In this document: positions 8,162 to 17,709 of the stretch, piece after piece | How positions within the stretch are numbered: position 1 is the first letter of the stretch | Layout: each line of letters begins with the position of its first letter | NCBI GenBank assembly: GCA_012729315.1 | Contig: JAAYDI010000151.1 | Span: forward strand, 1 to 33,854 | Direction: 5' to 3' | Length of the DNA: 33,854 bases | Source: Planctomycetaceae bacterium | GTDB lineage: Bacteria > Planctomycetota > Planctomycetia > Pirellulales > Pirellulaceae | Translations under genes and position numbers: made by a program | Notes under the pieces: model-generated | Database searches by the model: none | Told to the model about the DNA's origin: nothing | What the model saw: only the letters and a program-made list of their open reading frames with translations

Positions 8162-8235
8162 AACGCGTAGTTCCGAAGGTTCCGATTGTGCAGCGTACCG
8201 GCTCGCACCGGACGCTCGGTTGGGGCTTGCCCCGG

Positions 8236-9888
8236 CTATCTGTTCTTTCCCAATACGATATCGCGCGTAATCTGCTGGATGCTTGCCTGCCGGGCGCTCA
8301 ACGCGCCGAGCGCCTGGCGCAAGTCGTCGGTCACAGCCTGCCCGACCGGGTCGTCGGTGTCGTCCAGCAGTGCCGCATAACGCTCGGTGCGCTGGTTCAC
8401 GCGCATCTGCAGCGCACGGATCATCTTCAATTCGGCCAGCATGTCGACCAGCGGGCGCTCGCCCGGCTCGCCGGCCTGGCTGGGCTGCGGCGGGCGCGGT
8501 TCGTCCAATTGCTGCTGGGCCCGCTGGAAGGCGGCAATCATCTCCTCGAGACTCGTGATGATCTCCTGCTGCATGTCCTGGGTGACCGTGCCGACCTTGG
8601 TCTCCGCCAGCCGGTTGCTGACCGTCTCCATGTCGTCGCGGATCTGCTCGACAACCTCCGGGAAGGCGACGGACGAGCCCTCTTCGCGCAGCAGGGTCAA
8701 GCAGCGGTCTGCCTGGCCGGCGACTTTGCGCTGATCGAAGGCGAGCTTGCCGGCGCGAATATCCAGGGCCCGGCCGCGCTGATCCTCCGGCAACTGATCC
8801 AGTCGCCGCGTCGCTTCGTAGATCTTGAGTTCTTCCTCCAGCATCTGGCGGAAGCGGCCTTCGAGCAGTGCCAGGACGCGTTCCATTTCCTCTTCCCGCA
8901 ACTGGCGCAGCACGGCTTCCAGTTCCGCAATGGCTTCCTGCAGCTTCTGCAGCGCGGCGTTCTGCTTCTCCACCGACTCGGACCGCCGGGCCTCCTCCAG
9001 GTGCTGCTGTGCTTCCCGCATCTTCTGCTCCGCCTCGCGCACACGCTGCGCGGCGGGGGACGGGGTTCCCGGCTCCGGCGCGGGCGCGTTGGACGCCTGC
9101 GCGTCGCCCGGCGCCTCGCTGTCGGGGGCTGCGGCCTCGGGGGACTCGGCTGCCTCTTCCTCCGGTTCCTCCGGCGCGAGGCCGTCGTCCGGCTGGCTGT
9201 CCTGCGGCGGGTCCCCCTCCCCGGCCGGCTGCTGTTCGGTACCGGGCGGCGGGGCCGCTCCACCCTCCTGCTCGGCCGCCGTGGCCTTTTCGTCCGTCAG
9301 TTGTTTGGCCAACTCGCCGGTGCGGTCCGCGATCTGGGCCTGCTTCTGGGTCAGTGCCTGGGGATTCTCGCTCCCCTCGGTCTGTCCGCGGAGGCCGCGC
9401 TGCAGCCGCTCCAGACGCTGCAGCTCCCGGATGTGGTCCTGCGTCCGCTGCGCTTCCGTCTTGAGCCGATCCGCCCGGTCTTCGCTCAGCAGCAGCTGCA
9501 GCAGTTCCTGGAGATCCTTGCGGGCAATTTCCTGACCGTCGAGAGCCCGCTTGTACTGTTTCTGGGAGAGCAGGGCGACAATCGCGGCCAGTTGAGACTG
9601 GGTCAGACGATCTTTCGACTGCTTGTATGCCTGCCGCAGCAGCGCGGCCCGGCGCGGATTGGATGTAGCCTCGAAATCGGCCATCTTGAAGATCAGGTCT
9701 TCCAGGCGGCGGTACTTCTCGGCCACCTGCCCCTGCTCCTCCGGCAACGCGTCAGTGGCGGCCGCTCGAGCGGGCTCGTCCGCGGGCTGAGCCGGTACCG
9801 CGCCGTCTTGAGCCCCCCGGGCGTGCGCGGCGAACAGCGCGAGATACAATAGCGCGGGGCACATCAGCGCACGGCAGAATCGGTTCAT
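8236..9888 (-). CDS. exported coiled-coil protein with acidic Pro/Glu-rich linker
   Basis: A 550-residue product with a signal peptide (about 1-26, ending AAHARGAQ), a helical region (about 50-200), a very acidic, proline-rich low-complexity linker (about 205-280), a long heptad-rich coiled coil (about 283-350) and a further helical C-terminus ending in TRDIVLGKNR. No enzyme motif is visible. The start is supported by GAGGAA about 6 nt before the ATG. It begins 23 nt after the stop of the DUF4175-type gene, whose own C-terminal half is also coiled coil; the two could pair in the periplasm, which is an inference from sequence character and adjacency. Similar genes appear to be common beside DUF4175-type genes in planctomycetes, but I cannot verify that here. 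Confidence 0.87.
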   Translation of the reverse strand: MNRFCRALMCPALLYLALFAAHARGAQDGAVPAQPADEPARAAATDALPEEQGQVAEKYRRLEDLIFKMADFEATSNPRRAALLRQAYKQSKDRLTQSQLAAIVALLSQKQYKRALDGQEIARKDLQELLQLLLSEDRADRLKTEAQRTQDHIRELQRLERLQRGLRGQTEGSENPQALTQKQAQIADRTGELAKQLTDEKATAAEQEGGAAPPPGTEQQPAGEGDPPQDSQPDDGLAPEEPEEEAAESPEAAAPDSEAPGDAQASNAPAPEPGTPSPAAQRVREAEQKMREAQQHLEEARRSESVEKQNAALQKLQEAIAELEAVLRQLREEEMERVLALLEGRFRQMLEEELKIYEATRRLDQLPEDQRGRALDIRAGKLAFDQRKVAGQADRCLTLLREEGSSVAFPEVVEQIRDDMETVSNRLAETKVGTVTQDMQQEIITSLEEMIAAFQRAQQQLDEPRPPQPSQAGEPGERPLVDMLAELKMIRALQMRVNQRTERYAALLDDTDDPVGQAVTDDLRQALGALSARQASIQQITRDIVLGKNR

Positions 9889-9911
9889 GGTTCGTTCCTC
9901 TTGTTCGTCTG

Positions 9912-12281
9912 CTACTGCAGCAGCTCGAGCGCTTCGCTGGAGCGGGCTTTCTTGGTCTTGTCGATCAGCTGTTCCTGATCCTCGAGCAACGAACGTACGA
10001 TATTCATCAACTCATTGAAGGTTTCCAGTTCGAGCATCTTCTGCAGGACTTTGTCCAGTTCCAGCAGGATGTCATCCGTTTCCTGGGTCGCTGCATCGGC
10101 CGCCTGGTCGCTGGCCGGCGGGTCGGCCAGTTTCTGTTCGAGATCCTTCAGCCGCTGGGCAAGTACGGGGAACCTCGTTTCACCGACCCGCCGCAGGGGA
10201 TCGGCAATCTGTTCCTGGAGCCGCACTTTGCGGTCCTCCGAGTCGACGCGGTTGTTGATCAATTCTTCGCGGATATCATCAAAAGAGGCAGCGACTCCCA
10301 GAACTTCCTGCGCGGATTTCTCCGCCTGCACGGTGGCCCGCTGTATCCGGAGCGACCGCAACGACTGTTCGCGCTCTTCGGCTGTGAGGGCTGATGCGCC
10401 GGCCGGCCCTTCCCCGTCCGGTGCGGCCTGCGCAGGCTCCAGGCGGTCTTCGGGCGCTGTGTTGGCCGGCACGGCCGCCGCCCGCCGGACGCGGCTGAGC
10501 GAATCCCGCATTTCCCCCAGCTCGTCCATGATCTGCTCCAGCCGGCGGCGGAGACCCAGCTCGCGGCGTTCCAGCATGGCCAGCAGCTCCTCGGGCGTCA
10601 CCACGTCCAGCTGATAGCGATCGCCACTGCCGACATTCGGAGCGGCCGACAGATCGCAGCGGTCGCACGCCATCAGGGTGACCGCCAGTTTGTCTTTGGG
10701 CTGCAGCGCCAGGCCTCCCTCGGCCGCCCGCAGCGCACGAAAGTCCAGCGTGGCGTCGAGCTGGCCCGTGTCCGGCACTTCGAACGGGAACTGCCGCGGC
10801 TCGCTGTCATTGATGGCGACGTCGAACCAGGATCGGTCGACGTCGTAGTCGTCGGTGATCTTGCCTCGGGCCGGGATGATCGCGTCAGGTGTGATGGCCG
10901 TGCCAATTCCCCGCAAGGTTGCCGCCACCGCAGGCGCCCGGTCCTCGATGCCGCCGATCGACAGCCGGATGGGTGGATCGCTCACCACGCCGTCCGTGTC
11001 ATGCAGCGTAAGCTCCAGTGCCACGTTGCCGGTCAGGCGGGGGATGGAGTACTCGATCTGGCGGGGATCACCGCCGGCCTGTGCCACGTCGTAAGTCGTC
11101 GTTTCCTGGGTCTGCACGTCGTGAATATCGACTCTCGTAAGGTCCTTGTTGGCCCGGGCGCGGATCGTGATCTGGGTGCCGTGGGGCAACTGCGTGCCGC
11201 TGGCCAGGTCAATGGTCCGCGGCAGCCACACGGACAACTCTTCGTCCACCATATATGGCGGGAAGACGCAGTCGAGTTTCGTCTCGACAATCGACGGGCT
11301 GGGGACGACCCGCAGGCGATAGCCGCGCACGCGGTGATCGTGCCCCCGCACGTCGAACGTGATGCTCGAGAGAATCCCACGGAACGGCTTGGAGTCGGAT
11401 GCGAACGCCTGGTAGTTGTCACGGATGCGTCCCAGCTTCTGCAGGTTGACACTGCCGCGATCGCCTTCCTCGGTCTGATAGTACGCCGTACAGTACTCCG
11501 GCACGATCTTGGTCGCGTCGGCCCGCACACGCAGCAGCACGCTGGTTCCCTTGGCGACCCGGATCTCGCGATCGGCATCGAACGGGATCAGCGGGGACAG
11601 CGTGACGGCGCCGTCGGCCGTGGCGGTGTGTTCGATCTGGATCCCCGCCACCGAGATCTCGGTGCCGCGCGGCCAGGGGCGATCATGGAGCAGATAAAGA
11701 CGCTGCGTTCCGATCTGGATGGCCTGGGGATTGAACGCATAAAGCACTCCGATCGGGGCGAGCACGGCCAGGGCCAGCGCCAGCTTGGAGATCAGCGGTC
11801 TCAGGCGGAGCACTTCGCCGACACGCACGCCGTGTGCCGCAGCCCGCGCCTGCAGATCGGTGCGGCGCAGCAGTTCCCGATTGAACTCCCGCGCGTGTTC
11901 CGGATGCTCGGCCATCTCCACGATCGTCACCAGCCCGTCGCGGAACTGGCGGAAACGCCGTTCCAGTAGGACTGCGAGGCTGGGGTTGGACAGGCGGGTG
12001 AAGGCCCGCCGGAAGACCCAGTGGTAGAGCAACCAGGCCAGGACAGCGGCGATGCCGGCCAGCATGACCAGCCGCGGCGCACGCGGCACCTCGCTGGCGC
12101 CCATGAGCACGGGCAGGTAATCGATCGCCAGGCCGATCCAGAAGGTGGCGCCGAGCCACAGGCAGGCCAGGGCCAGCCCTTCCACCCAGACGTACAGCCG
12201 GATGCGCCGGCGCAGACGGGCCAACAGTCCGACCAGGTCGGTGTCGAGTTGTAGAGGGTCAGTCTGAGTCGCCATCAACAC
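9912..12281 (-). CDS. DUF4175-type membrane protein with periplasmic beta domains and coiled coil
   Basis: A 789-residue product. Two membrane segments lie near the N-terminus (about 36-56 and 71-90) and a third at about 166-185, a layout typical of DUF4175 proteins. A large beta-rich region follows (about 200-545) and a Glu/Gln/Arg-rich coiled-coil C-terminus (about 560-789) with an acidic Ala/Pro linker near 615-640. The protein is probably anchored in the inner membrane with most of its mass in the periplasm. DUF4175-type proteins often accompany MoxR/DUF58/vWA genes. The first codon is GTG at 12281; ATG at 12275 is an equally good start and no strong Shine-Dalgarno separates them. The 89-nt gap upstream is the largest between the first genes of the run and holds no clear promoter. 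Confidence 0.85.
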   Translation of the reverse strand: MLMATQTDPLQLDTDLVGLLARLRRRIRLYVWVEGLALACLWLGATFWIGLAIDYLPVLMGASEVPRAPRLVMLAGIAAVLAWLLYHWVFRRAFTRLSNPSLAVLLERRFRQFRDGLVTIVEMAEHPEHAREFNRELLRRTDLQARAAAHGVRVGEVLRLRPLISKLALALAVLAPIGVLYAFNPQAIQIGTQRLYLLHDRPWPRGTEISVAGIQIEHTATADGAVTLSPLIPFDADREIRVAKGTSVLLRVRADATKIVPEYCTAYYQTEEGDRGSVNLQKLGRIRDNYQAFASDSKPFRGILSSITFDVRGHDHRVRGYRLRVVPSPSIVETKLDCVFPPYMVDEELSVWLPRTIDLASGTQLPHGTQITIRARANKDLTRVDIHDVQTQETTTYDVAQAGGDPRQIEYSIPRLTGNVALELTLHDTDGVVSDPPIRLSIGGIEDRAPAVAATLRGIGTAITPDAIIPARGKITDDYDVDRSWFDVAINDSEPRQFPFEVPDTGQLDATLDFRALRAAEGGLALQPKDKLAVTLMACDRCDLSAAPNVGSGDRYQLDVVTPEELLAMLERRELGLRRRLEQIMDELGEMRDSLSRVRRAAAVPANTAPEDRLEPAQAAPDGEGPAGASALTAEEREQSLRSLRIQRATVQAEKSAQEVLGVAASFDDIREELINNRVDSEDRKVRLQEQIADPLRRVGETRFPVLAQRLKDLEQKLADPPASDQAADAATQETDDILLELDKVLQKMLELETFNELMNIVRSLLEDQEQLIDKTKKARSSEALELLQ

Positions 12282-12370
12282 AAACGTTCACCAGACAGCG
12301 CTGAACGTCTCCTTGGTTCTTTCTCTTCTCTCTCCATCGTATGCCGGTGCAGTCACGTTGCCACGCCTGC

Positions 12371-15211
12371 TCACGCCAGCTTGTGCAGGCGGCGGAGCAG
12401 CCATTCCAGACAGAGCGATCCGGCGATCAACGCGAGAAGCCATCCCATGAGCCGCTCGTCAAACAGCTTGTCCATAGTCTCTGGCAGGTAGATCACCTGA
12501 TCGTTCGGCTGTAACGCAGATGCCAGCGATGCGCGGGTGGTGCCACCCCGATTCATCGCCGCATCGAGTCCCACGTAATACTCCCCTCCGGTCGTCTGGG
12601 TGAGGGCCTTCAGCAGTGCGTCATTGCGTTGCGGGCGCTCGATCTCCAGGGCGGGCACGCGTACCCGCACTTCCGCGGACAGCAGTTCATCGTCGGTGCT
12701 GTCCGGCGGGGCCAGTTCGATGCGGTAGTCGCCCGACAGCAGCGCGGTGAACTGGGCCTCGTACGTCCCCTCGCGCGCCGTGTCCTGGATCTTGCGCAGC
12801 GAGATCCCCACGCGCTGGCCGTCCGGCTGCCACAGCATCGCGGCGACGGAGTCCACGGTCAGCGCCTGGTGCTGGGCGTCGTTCAGGACGGCACGCACGG
12901 TGACCGTGTCGCCCAGCAGGCAGCGGTCCTTGTCGACCAGCAGCACGCCGCGGCTGGAGTCCCGCAACAAGCGGCCTTGCGACACCCAGCGGATCAGCTT
13001 GGTGTAGTAGGTCTCGAAGTACCGCGGCTCCAACGCACGCAGACGCCACATCTCGCCGCTGGCCTGGAAGAAGACCCGCCCCGATCCGTAGAAGTGGGCT
13101 GCGGCGTAAATCGGCAGCTCGCCGTCAATCGCCGTCTCGGGGTTGGAGAACCGCGCGTAGACCCGCGCGCCCGGCTTGGGGTCCTTGACCGAGTAGTAAC
13201 CGAAGACGCCCTCGAACGACTGCCATGCCGCTTCGCTTGCCAGAGCGTCGTCCTCCAGCCAGAGGAACTCGGCGTCCAGCCCGTCGCGCGTGAAGTTCAG
13301 CGGCCAGGCGGACTCGCCGCCGAAACGCCCCAGACTGAGATTGGGCGAGCCCTGGCTGAAGAAGACCACCGGGTAGAGCGTCTTGATCGTATCGACGCGC
13401 GGATCGCGGCCGCGTCGCAGACCGGCCCATTCCGGAGTGAATACCGGGCCCGCGACCACGATCAGCCCCCCAGCCTGCTCCGCCACCCAGCGGTCAAGCA
13501 GTTCCAGTTGCAGTTCGTTCAGCGCGAACCAGTCGGGGTCGAACGCGACGATGCAGTCATACTGAAACAGGTCGTCGGCCAGCTCCGGGAACTCCGTCAG
13601 GATGTTCGTCGCTTCCTGGGAGGCCCCTGCTCCGCTGGTTTGCAGCAGGACGTCCACGGTGGCATCCCGGTCGCGGAACAGCTGGTTCCTCAGGAACTGG
13701 TACTCGCGGTTCGGACCGCCCGCGATCAGCAGCACGCGCGATTTCCGCTCCACAACACGCACGCGGGCCGTCTTCTGGTTGTCGCGCGGTTCCAGGTCCT
13801 CGCCGGGCGGCACCACCCGGAGAATGAACTGCCGCGCCCCGACTTCACTGGGCGTGACTTCGAATTTGAGTGTCACCATCTGGCCGTCCGCGGCGAGCCG
13901 CACGGAACGTTCCTCCTCCACCGTCACCTGGTCGCTGCGTTCCGTTCCGTCGTCGAGCTGCATGTCGCCGGGAGCGGACAGCAGCTGCGCACTGACCAGC
14001 CGCGCGGCGAGTCCGTAGGCCTGCAGGTAGCCGGTCAAGGTGAACTTGTCGCCCGGGTAGACACGTTTGGGAGCCTCCAGGTCCACGACCCGCGCGTTGA
14101 CCGGCTGCCGGTCGCTGCCGAGTCCCACGGCGAACACCGGGATACCCGCTCCATGCGCTATCTGTGCCGCCACGTCGCCATCGATGCCCGCATTGTTGCC
14201 TCCGTCGGTGGCGACGATGATGCCGGCCAAGGGCCCACCCCGTTCAGCGTTGACGATCGTCCGGAGGGCGTCTCCCAACCTGGTCGCGGTGCCGCGCGGC
14301 AGGAGCGCTGTGTCCCATGGAATATCGGCCGGCTCGCTCGCGTCCGTGGCCGCGCGATCCGCGTCCTGAGCCGCCTTGCGCTCGGCCAGCTCGGCCAGCT
14401 CGGCCTGCACCTCGGCTGCGAAGTCGGGCTCGACGAGTCCGGCGACGGCGCGCCAGGACAGGTCGGGTGCGCTCAGCCTGGCGGTGGCCAGCAGAACGCC
14501 GGCCGCGGCCAGCGCCACGACGCTCAGCGGCGGTGCGAACGCGCCGGCCGGGCGGAGCGGGGTGCGGCGTCCCAGCCCCAGATAGACGAGCAGCGCTGCC
14601 GCGGCCAGGCCGAGCAGCCCGGCGGCCAGCAGCGTGATCGTCCGCGCCGTTTGGTGCGTGGCCTGCCGTGCCGCCGCCAGTTCCTCCGCCGTGCCGCGAT
14701 CGATGGTCTGCTTCCCGGTGCGGCGGAAGAACGCCACCTGCGCCGGTTCCGGCTGGTCCCCGAACTGGTAGACCGCCAGGTCATGCCGGGCACGCAGTTG
14801 CTCGAGCAGCTCGCCGCTGTGCAACTCGCGGATCACCTCATCCAGGCGGCTGGCCGTTGCGGCGCCACCGGCCGCCGGCGTGTCCCGCAGCCCCATGCTC
14901 TGACTGGTATCCACCAGCAGCACCGCGCGCGACGGTTTGATCTCGCGGTCCTCCGTGCGCTTCTCCAGGTCGAGGAAGAAGAACAGAATGCCGGTGAAGG
15001 CCAGCAGCCGCAGGAAGGTCAGCGACCAGCCCACACCGCGACTCAAATCCACTCTGTCACGCCAGTACATCGCGATGACGTAGGCGGCCACCGCCACGCA
15101 TACGGCGATCAGCAGCAGCCCGTGCCACCATTCGGACATCGCTTGCAGGCGTGCGAATCGGTAGTAAGTGCGGCTGGCGCTCTCGGCCAGCAGGCACCAG
15201 TCGGGTGTCAC
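12371..15211 (-). CDS. membrane vWA protein with glutamine-amidotransferase-like domain; vWA split by a transmembrane hairpin
   Basis: A 946-residue product counted from GTG 15211. Membrane segments lie at about 30-50 and 62-82. A vWA domain then begins (MIDAS motif DTSQS at 101-105), is interrupted by two further membrane segments (about 188-213 and 226-246), and resumes with GTATRLGDAL (307-316) and VATDGGNN (333-340). A GATase-1-like Rossmann region (about 450-570, starting RVLLIAGGPNREYQ) and Ig-like regions follow, with a last membrane segment near the C-terminus (LLALIAGSLCLEWLL). The vWA MIDAS suggests metal-dependent protein binding, probably regulated by the MoxR ATPase of the same run. 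The GATase-like region lacks a visible Cys nucleophile elbow and is likely structural. The GTG start overlaps the upstream stop (GTGA), and AGGAG sits 7 nt before it. The frame is open 74 codons further upstream, but that part is Arg/Pro-rich and lies inside the preceding gene. Confidence 0.88.
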   Translation of the reverse strand: MTPDWCLLAESASRTYYRFARLQAMSEWWHGLLLIAVCVAVAAYVIAMYWRDRVDLSRGVGWSLTFLRLLAFTGILFFFLDLEKRTEDREIKPSRAVLLVDTSQSMGLRDTPAAGGAATASRLDEVIRELHSGELLEQLRARHDLAVYQFGDQPEPAQVAFFRRTGKQTIDRGTAEELAAARQATHQTARTITLLAAGLLGLAAAALLVYLGLGRRTPLRPAGAFAPPLSVVALAAAGVLLATARLSAPDLSWRAVAGLVEPDFAAEVQAELAELAERKAAQDADRAATDASEPADIPWDTALLPRGTATRLGDALRTIVNAERGGPLAGIIVATDGGNNAGIDGDVAAQIAHGAGIPVFAVGLGSDRQPVNARVVDLEAPKRVYPGDKFTLTGYLQAYGLAARLVSAQLLSAPGDMQLDDGTERSDQVTVEEERSVRLAADGQMVTLKFEVTPSEVGARQFILRVVPPGEDLEPRDNQKTARVRVVERKSRVLLIAGGPNREYQFLRNQLFRDRDATVDVLLQTSGAGASQEATNILTEFPELADDLFQYDCIVAFDPDWFALNELQLELLDRWVAEQAGGLIVVAGPVFTPEWAGLRRGRDPRVDTIKTLYPVVFFSQGSPNLSLGRFGGESAWPLNFTRDGLDAEFLWLEDDALASEAAWQSFEGVFGYYSVKDPKPGARVYARFSNPETAIDGELPIYAAAHFYGSGRVFFQASGEMWRLRALEPRYFETYYTKLIRWVSQGRLLRDSSRGVLLVDKDRCLLGDTVTVRAVLNDAQHQALTVDSVAAMLWQPDGQRVGISLRKIQDTAREGTYEAQFTALLSGDYRIELAPPDSTDDELLSAEVRVRVPALEIERPQRNDALLKALTQTTGGEYYVGLDAAMNRGGTTRASLASALQPNDQVIYLPETMDKLFDERLMGWLLALIAGSLCLEWLLRRLHKLA

Positions 15212-17685
15212 TGTGGCACTCCTTGAGCGAAGGGATCCTGGGGATCGGCACCGGACGCCGCGGATCGCGCGGCGACCGTGTACGGGTCGGCATCGCGCAA
15301 CGCGTGCGCAGCCCGCGCCTCCGCCTCGTTCTCCTCCCGAAGCCGCTGGATGCTGGCCCGATGTCCGGGGCGACCGAGATGGTGCAACTGCGTGCCGCGG
15401 TGCGCGTGAAAACTGTTGGCGTAGGCTAGCCACTGCTCCCCCACGAGCAGGAATACCAGCAGCGCCATCAACAGCATGCTCTGATTGAATCCCGACTGTT
15501 CGATCACGGCCGCTTCATACTGGTCGGCGTAGCCGATGTCGACGGGGACCGGATCCAGATGGGCGATGATGTCGGAGGTAGCTGTCTGAGCCAGGTTCCC
15601 TTCGCGGGGTTCCACATTGACGGCGAAGCGGTGGGCATGGGTTGAGCCGTCGATGCGGCGGAGCCAGATCTCGTAGATGCCCGACCGCTCCGTCTCCTGC
15701 GGTTCGATGGTCGCTACGAGTTGGCGCGCATCGGTCTCCAACGCTTCCGCCGTGCGATCGATCACCAGTGGCGCTGCCGGGTCGTCCGACGGCAGGAACA
15801 TCCGCACGTCCGACCGGTACCGCTCGCCGCTGAAGGGTACCTGAATCGCGCCGCTCACGGTGCGTACGTCGGTGATGCGGCGGGCGGAACCGAGGTAGGA
15901 CTGCAGTCGCAACGCGACAATCACGTTCGGCCCCAACACCAGATCGTTCCAGTAGGGTGCGTAGGTGGTCAGGAAGGCGATCACGCGCCCCTGGCCATAC
16001 CGCTTCTCGACCGCCAGCGGCGCGTGATTGCGCAGCCGCGCCAGGATCCGGACACCGCTGGCCGGATCGGGCGTCCAATCGGCGGCGGGGCGCAGATAGC
16101 GCTCCACGTGCATCGTGCGCACCAGCGGATTCTGGCCCTGGACCAGTTCCTGGAACACCGGGTGATCCGTCGCGTCGATCTCGACGTCCGGCACCCCTTC
16201 CCCCTCCTCGGCGATCAACAGGTCGTCGCGCGCCAAGGGGAGCGGAAACAGGCCGGTACCGTCGCGGTAGAGTTCCTGCTGGTAATACTCGAGGTGGACC
16301 TGAGGACCCGCGAAGATGGCCAGTCCGCCACCGCTGCGGACGTACGCCTCGATGTTCTCCCGCGCGCGATCGTCGAGGCGATCGACGTCGAACAGGTAGA
16401 TCGCGCTGTACTTGTTGAGCGACTCCGCACTCACGTCGCGGAGGAACGCCCCGTTCTGGACTTCGGGGCGGATGCCGGTCCGCGCCCGCTGCCCCGGTTC
16501 GAAGATCGCCTGGACGTAGAATGCGTTGCGCTGGGCTGGATCGCCGTCGACGACCAGCACGGTCTCTTCGGCCGGGAAATCAATGACGCACCAGCGGCGG
16601 TTGTCGGCCTGCACGGCGTCGTCGGGCAGTACCGCTTCCACCACATGCTGGCCCGCCTCCGGAAAGTAGACCTGGACACGTTGGGTGACCGTCTCGCCCG
16701 GTTCCAGCCGTTCAAGCTCCATCATCGGGGATTTGTCGACCTTCGCCACCGGACGTTCGGACGCGGCGCCCACCGCGGCGGCGTAGAACCACGTGCGAAC
16801 CTGCAGCGGCACCTTCTCGACCGCCTGGTCACTGTAGTTCGTGACGCTGACGTTGACGAACAGCGGCACGCCGGACGCGCGCGTCTCGTCAGACGGCGCC
16901 AGCGCGGTGATCGCCAGGTTGGTGTGCCGGGCACGCACACAGTTGACCAGCCGGATCTGTACCCCCGCGCTGTCCAGCTCACTGAGCAGCTCCCGGATCT
17001 CGCGCGGGTTGTCCCAGTCCTGGGCGCGGAAGTCCGAGACCAGGTAGAGTATCCGATGCTCGTTGTCGTTCTGCGAGACCAGGCGGCGGACCACCTGGAG
17101 TGCGGCCGCCGGTCCCACCGGCAGCTCGGTCGGCTGCAGCGCCGCGCGGATCGTTTCGAGCCGCAGCGGGAACCGTGCATCCACATCCTCGGCGTTCAGG
17201 TCGGTGATGACCACGGCCAGTCCGGAGTCGGGGTCGGTCTGGCTCGCGGACTGGGCTTTCGAGAACCGGATCAGGGTGAAACGCTGCCGCAGCTCCTGCC
17301 GGGCCGCCTCGGCGCCCAGGTCGCAGGCGAATGCGAGTGCCTGTTCCAACGCATTCATGCCCCCGGCCCGATCGGACATCGACATGCTGTCGTCGATGAC
17401 CACGTAGTGATGGGTCAGCGTGCTGCCGAAGAGCCCTTCATAGCGCTGCTGTGTCACCAGCTGAGCGAGCATGGCGACGAGCACCGCGACGGCAGCCATC
17501 CGCAGCAGCAGCAGCAGGAGCTGCCGCAGCCAGATCCAGCGCCGGTGTTTCTTGTAACTCTGGAGCAGAAACTCCATCGCGGCCCACTGGACCCGCCGGT
17601 GCCGCATCATGTTGATCAGATGGATCAACAGGGGCAGCAGCACCAGGAGGAAGCCGGTCGTCAGTGCGGGATAGAGGAACTGCAT
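15208..17685 (-). CDS. BatA-like membrane protein with vWA and GATase-like domains
   Basis: An 825-residue product. It begins with the BatA/aerotolerance-type N-terminal segment (about 1-78) with two membrane helices (about 8-26 and 56-78) around the conserved MMRHRRVQWAAMEFLL region. A vWA domain follows (about 90-260) with MIDAS DDSMS at 98-102. Ig-like segments come next, then a GATase-1-like region (about 370-560, with VLVVDGDPAQRN and GGGLAIFAGP) and a C-terminal membrane helix (about 746-767) followed by a cytoplasmic Arg/Glu/Ala-rich tail. It should sit in the inner membrane and present vWA and GATase-like folds to the periplasm. In Bat-type operons such proteins follow DUF58 genes, as here (24 nt gap). 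It resembles the next gene downstream in domain order, so the two are probably ancient paralogues. Confidence 0.9.
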   Translation of the reverse strand: MQFLYPALTTGFLLVLLPLLIHLINMMRHRRVQWAAMEFLLQSYKKHRRWIWLRQLLLLLLRMAAVAVLVAMLAQLVTQQRYEGLFGSTLTHHYVVIDDSMSMSDRAGGMNALEQALAFACDLGAEAARQELRQRFTLIRFSKAQSASQTDPDSGLAVVITDLNAEDVDARFPLRLETIRAALQPTELPVGPAAALQVVRRLVSQNDNEHRILYLVSDFRAQDWDNPREIRELLSELDSAGVQIRLVNCVRARHTNLAITALAPSDETRASGVPLFVNVSVTNYSDQAVEKVPLQVRTWFYAAAVGAASERPVAKVDKSPMMELERLEPGETVTQRVQVYFPEAGQHVVEAVLPDDAVQADNRRWCVIDFPAEETVLVVDGDPAQRNAFYVQAIFEPGQRARTGIRPEVQNGAFLRDVSAESLNKYSAIYLFDVDRLDDRARENIEAYVRSGGGLAIFAGPQVHLEYYQQELYRDGTGLFPLPLARDDLLIAEEGEGVPDVEIDATDHPVFQELVQGQNPLVRTMHVERYLRPAADWTPDPASGVRILARLRNHAPLAVEKRYGQGRVIAFLTTYAPYWNDLVLGPNVIVALRLQSYLGSARRITDVRTVSGAIQVPFSGERYRSDVRMFLPSDDPAAPLVIDRTAEALETDARQLVATIEPQETERSGIYEIWLRRIDGSTHAHRFAVNVEPREGNLAQTATSDIIAHLDPVPVDIGYADQYEAAVIEQSGFNQSMLLMALLVFLLVGEQWLAYANSFHAHRGTQLHHLGRPGHRASIQRLREENEAEARAAHALRDADPYTVAARSAASGADPQDPFAQGVPQ
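15219..15223 (-). promoter_or_regulatory. Shine-Dalgarno that fixes the GTG start of the vWA/GATase-like gene
   Basis: AGGAG on the minus strand, 7 nt upstream of GTG 15211-15209. The GTG overlaps the previous gene's TGA (15210-15208), giving a coupled GTGA junction. Confidence 0.7.
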
Positions 17686-17709
17686 GGAAACTCTTGCGGG
17701 TACGTAAGG

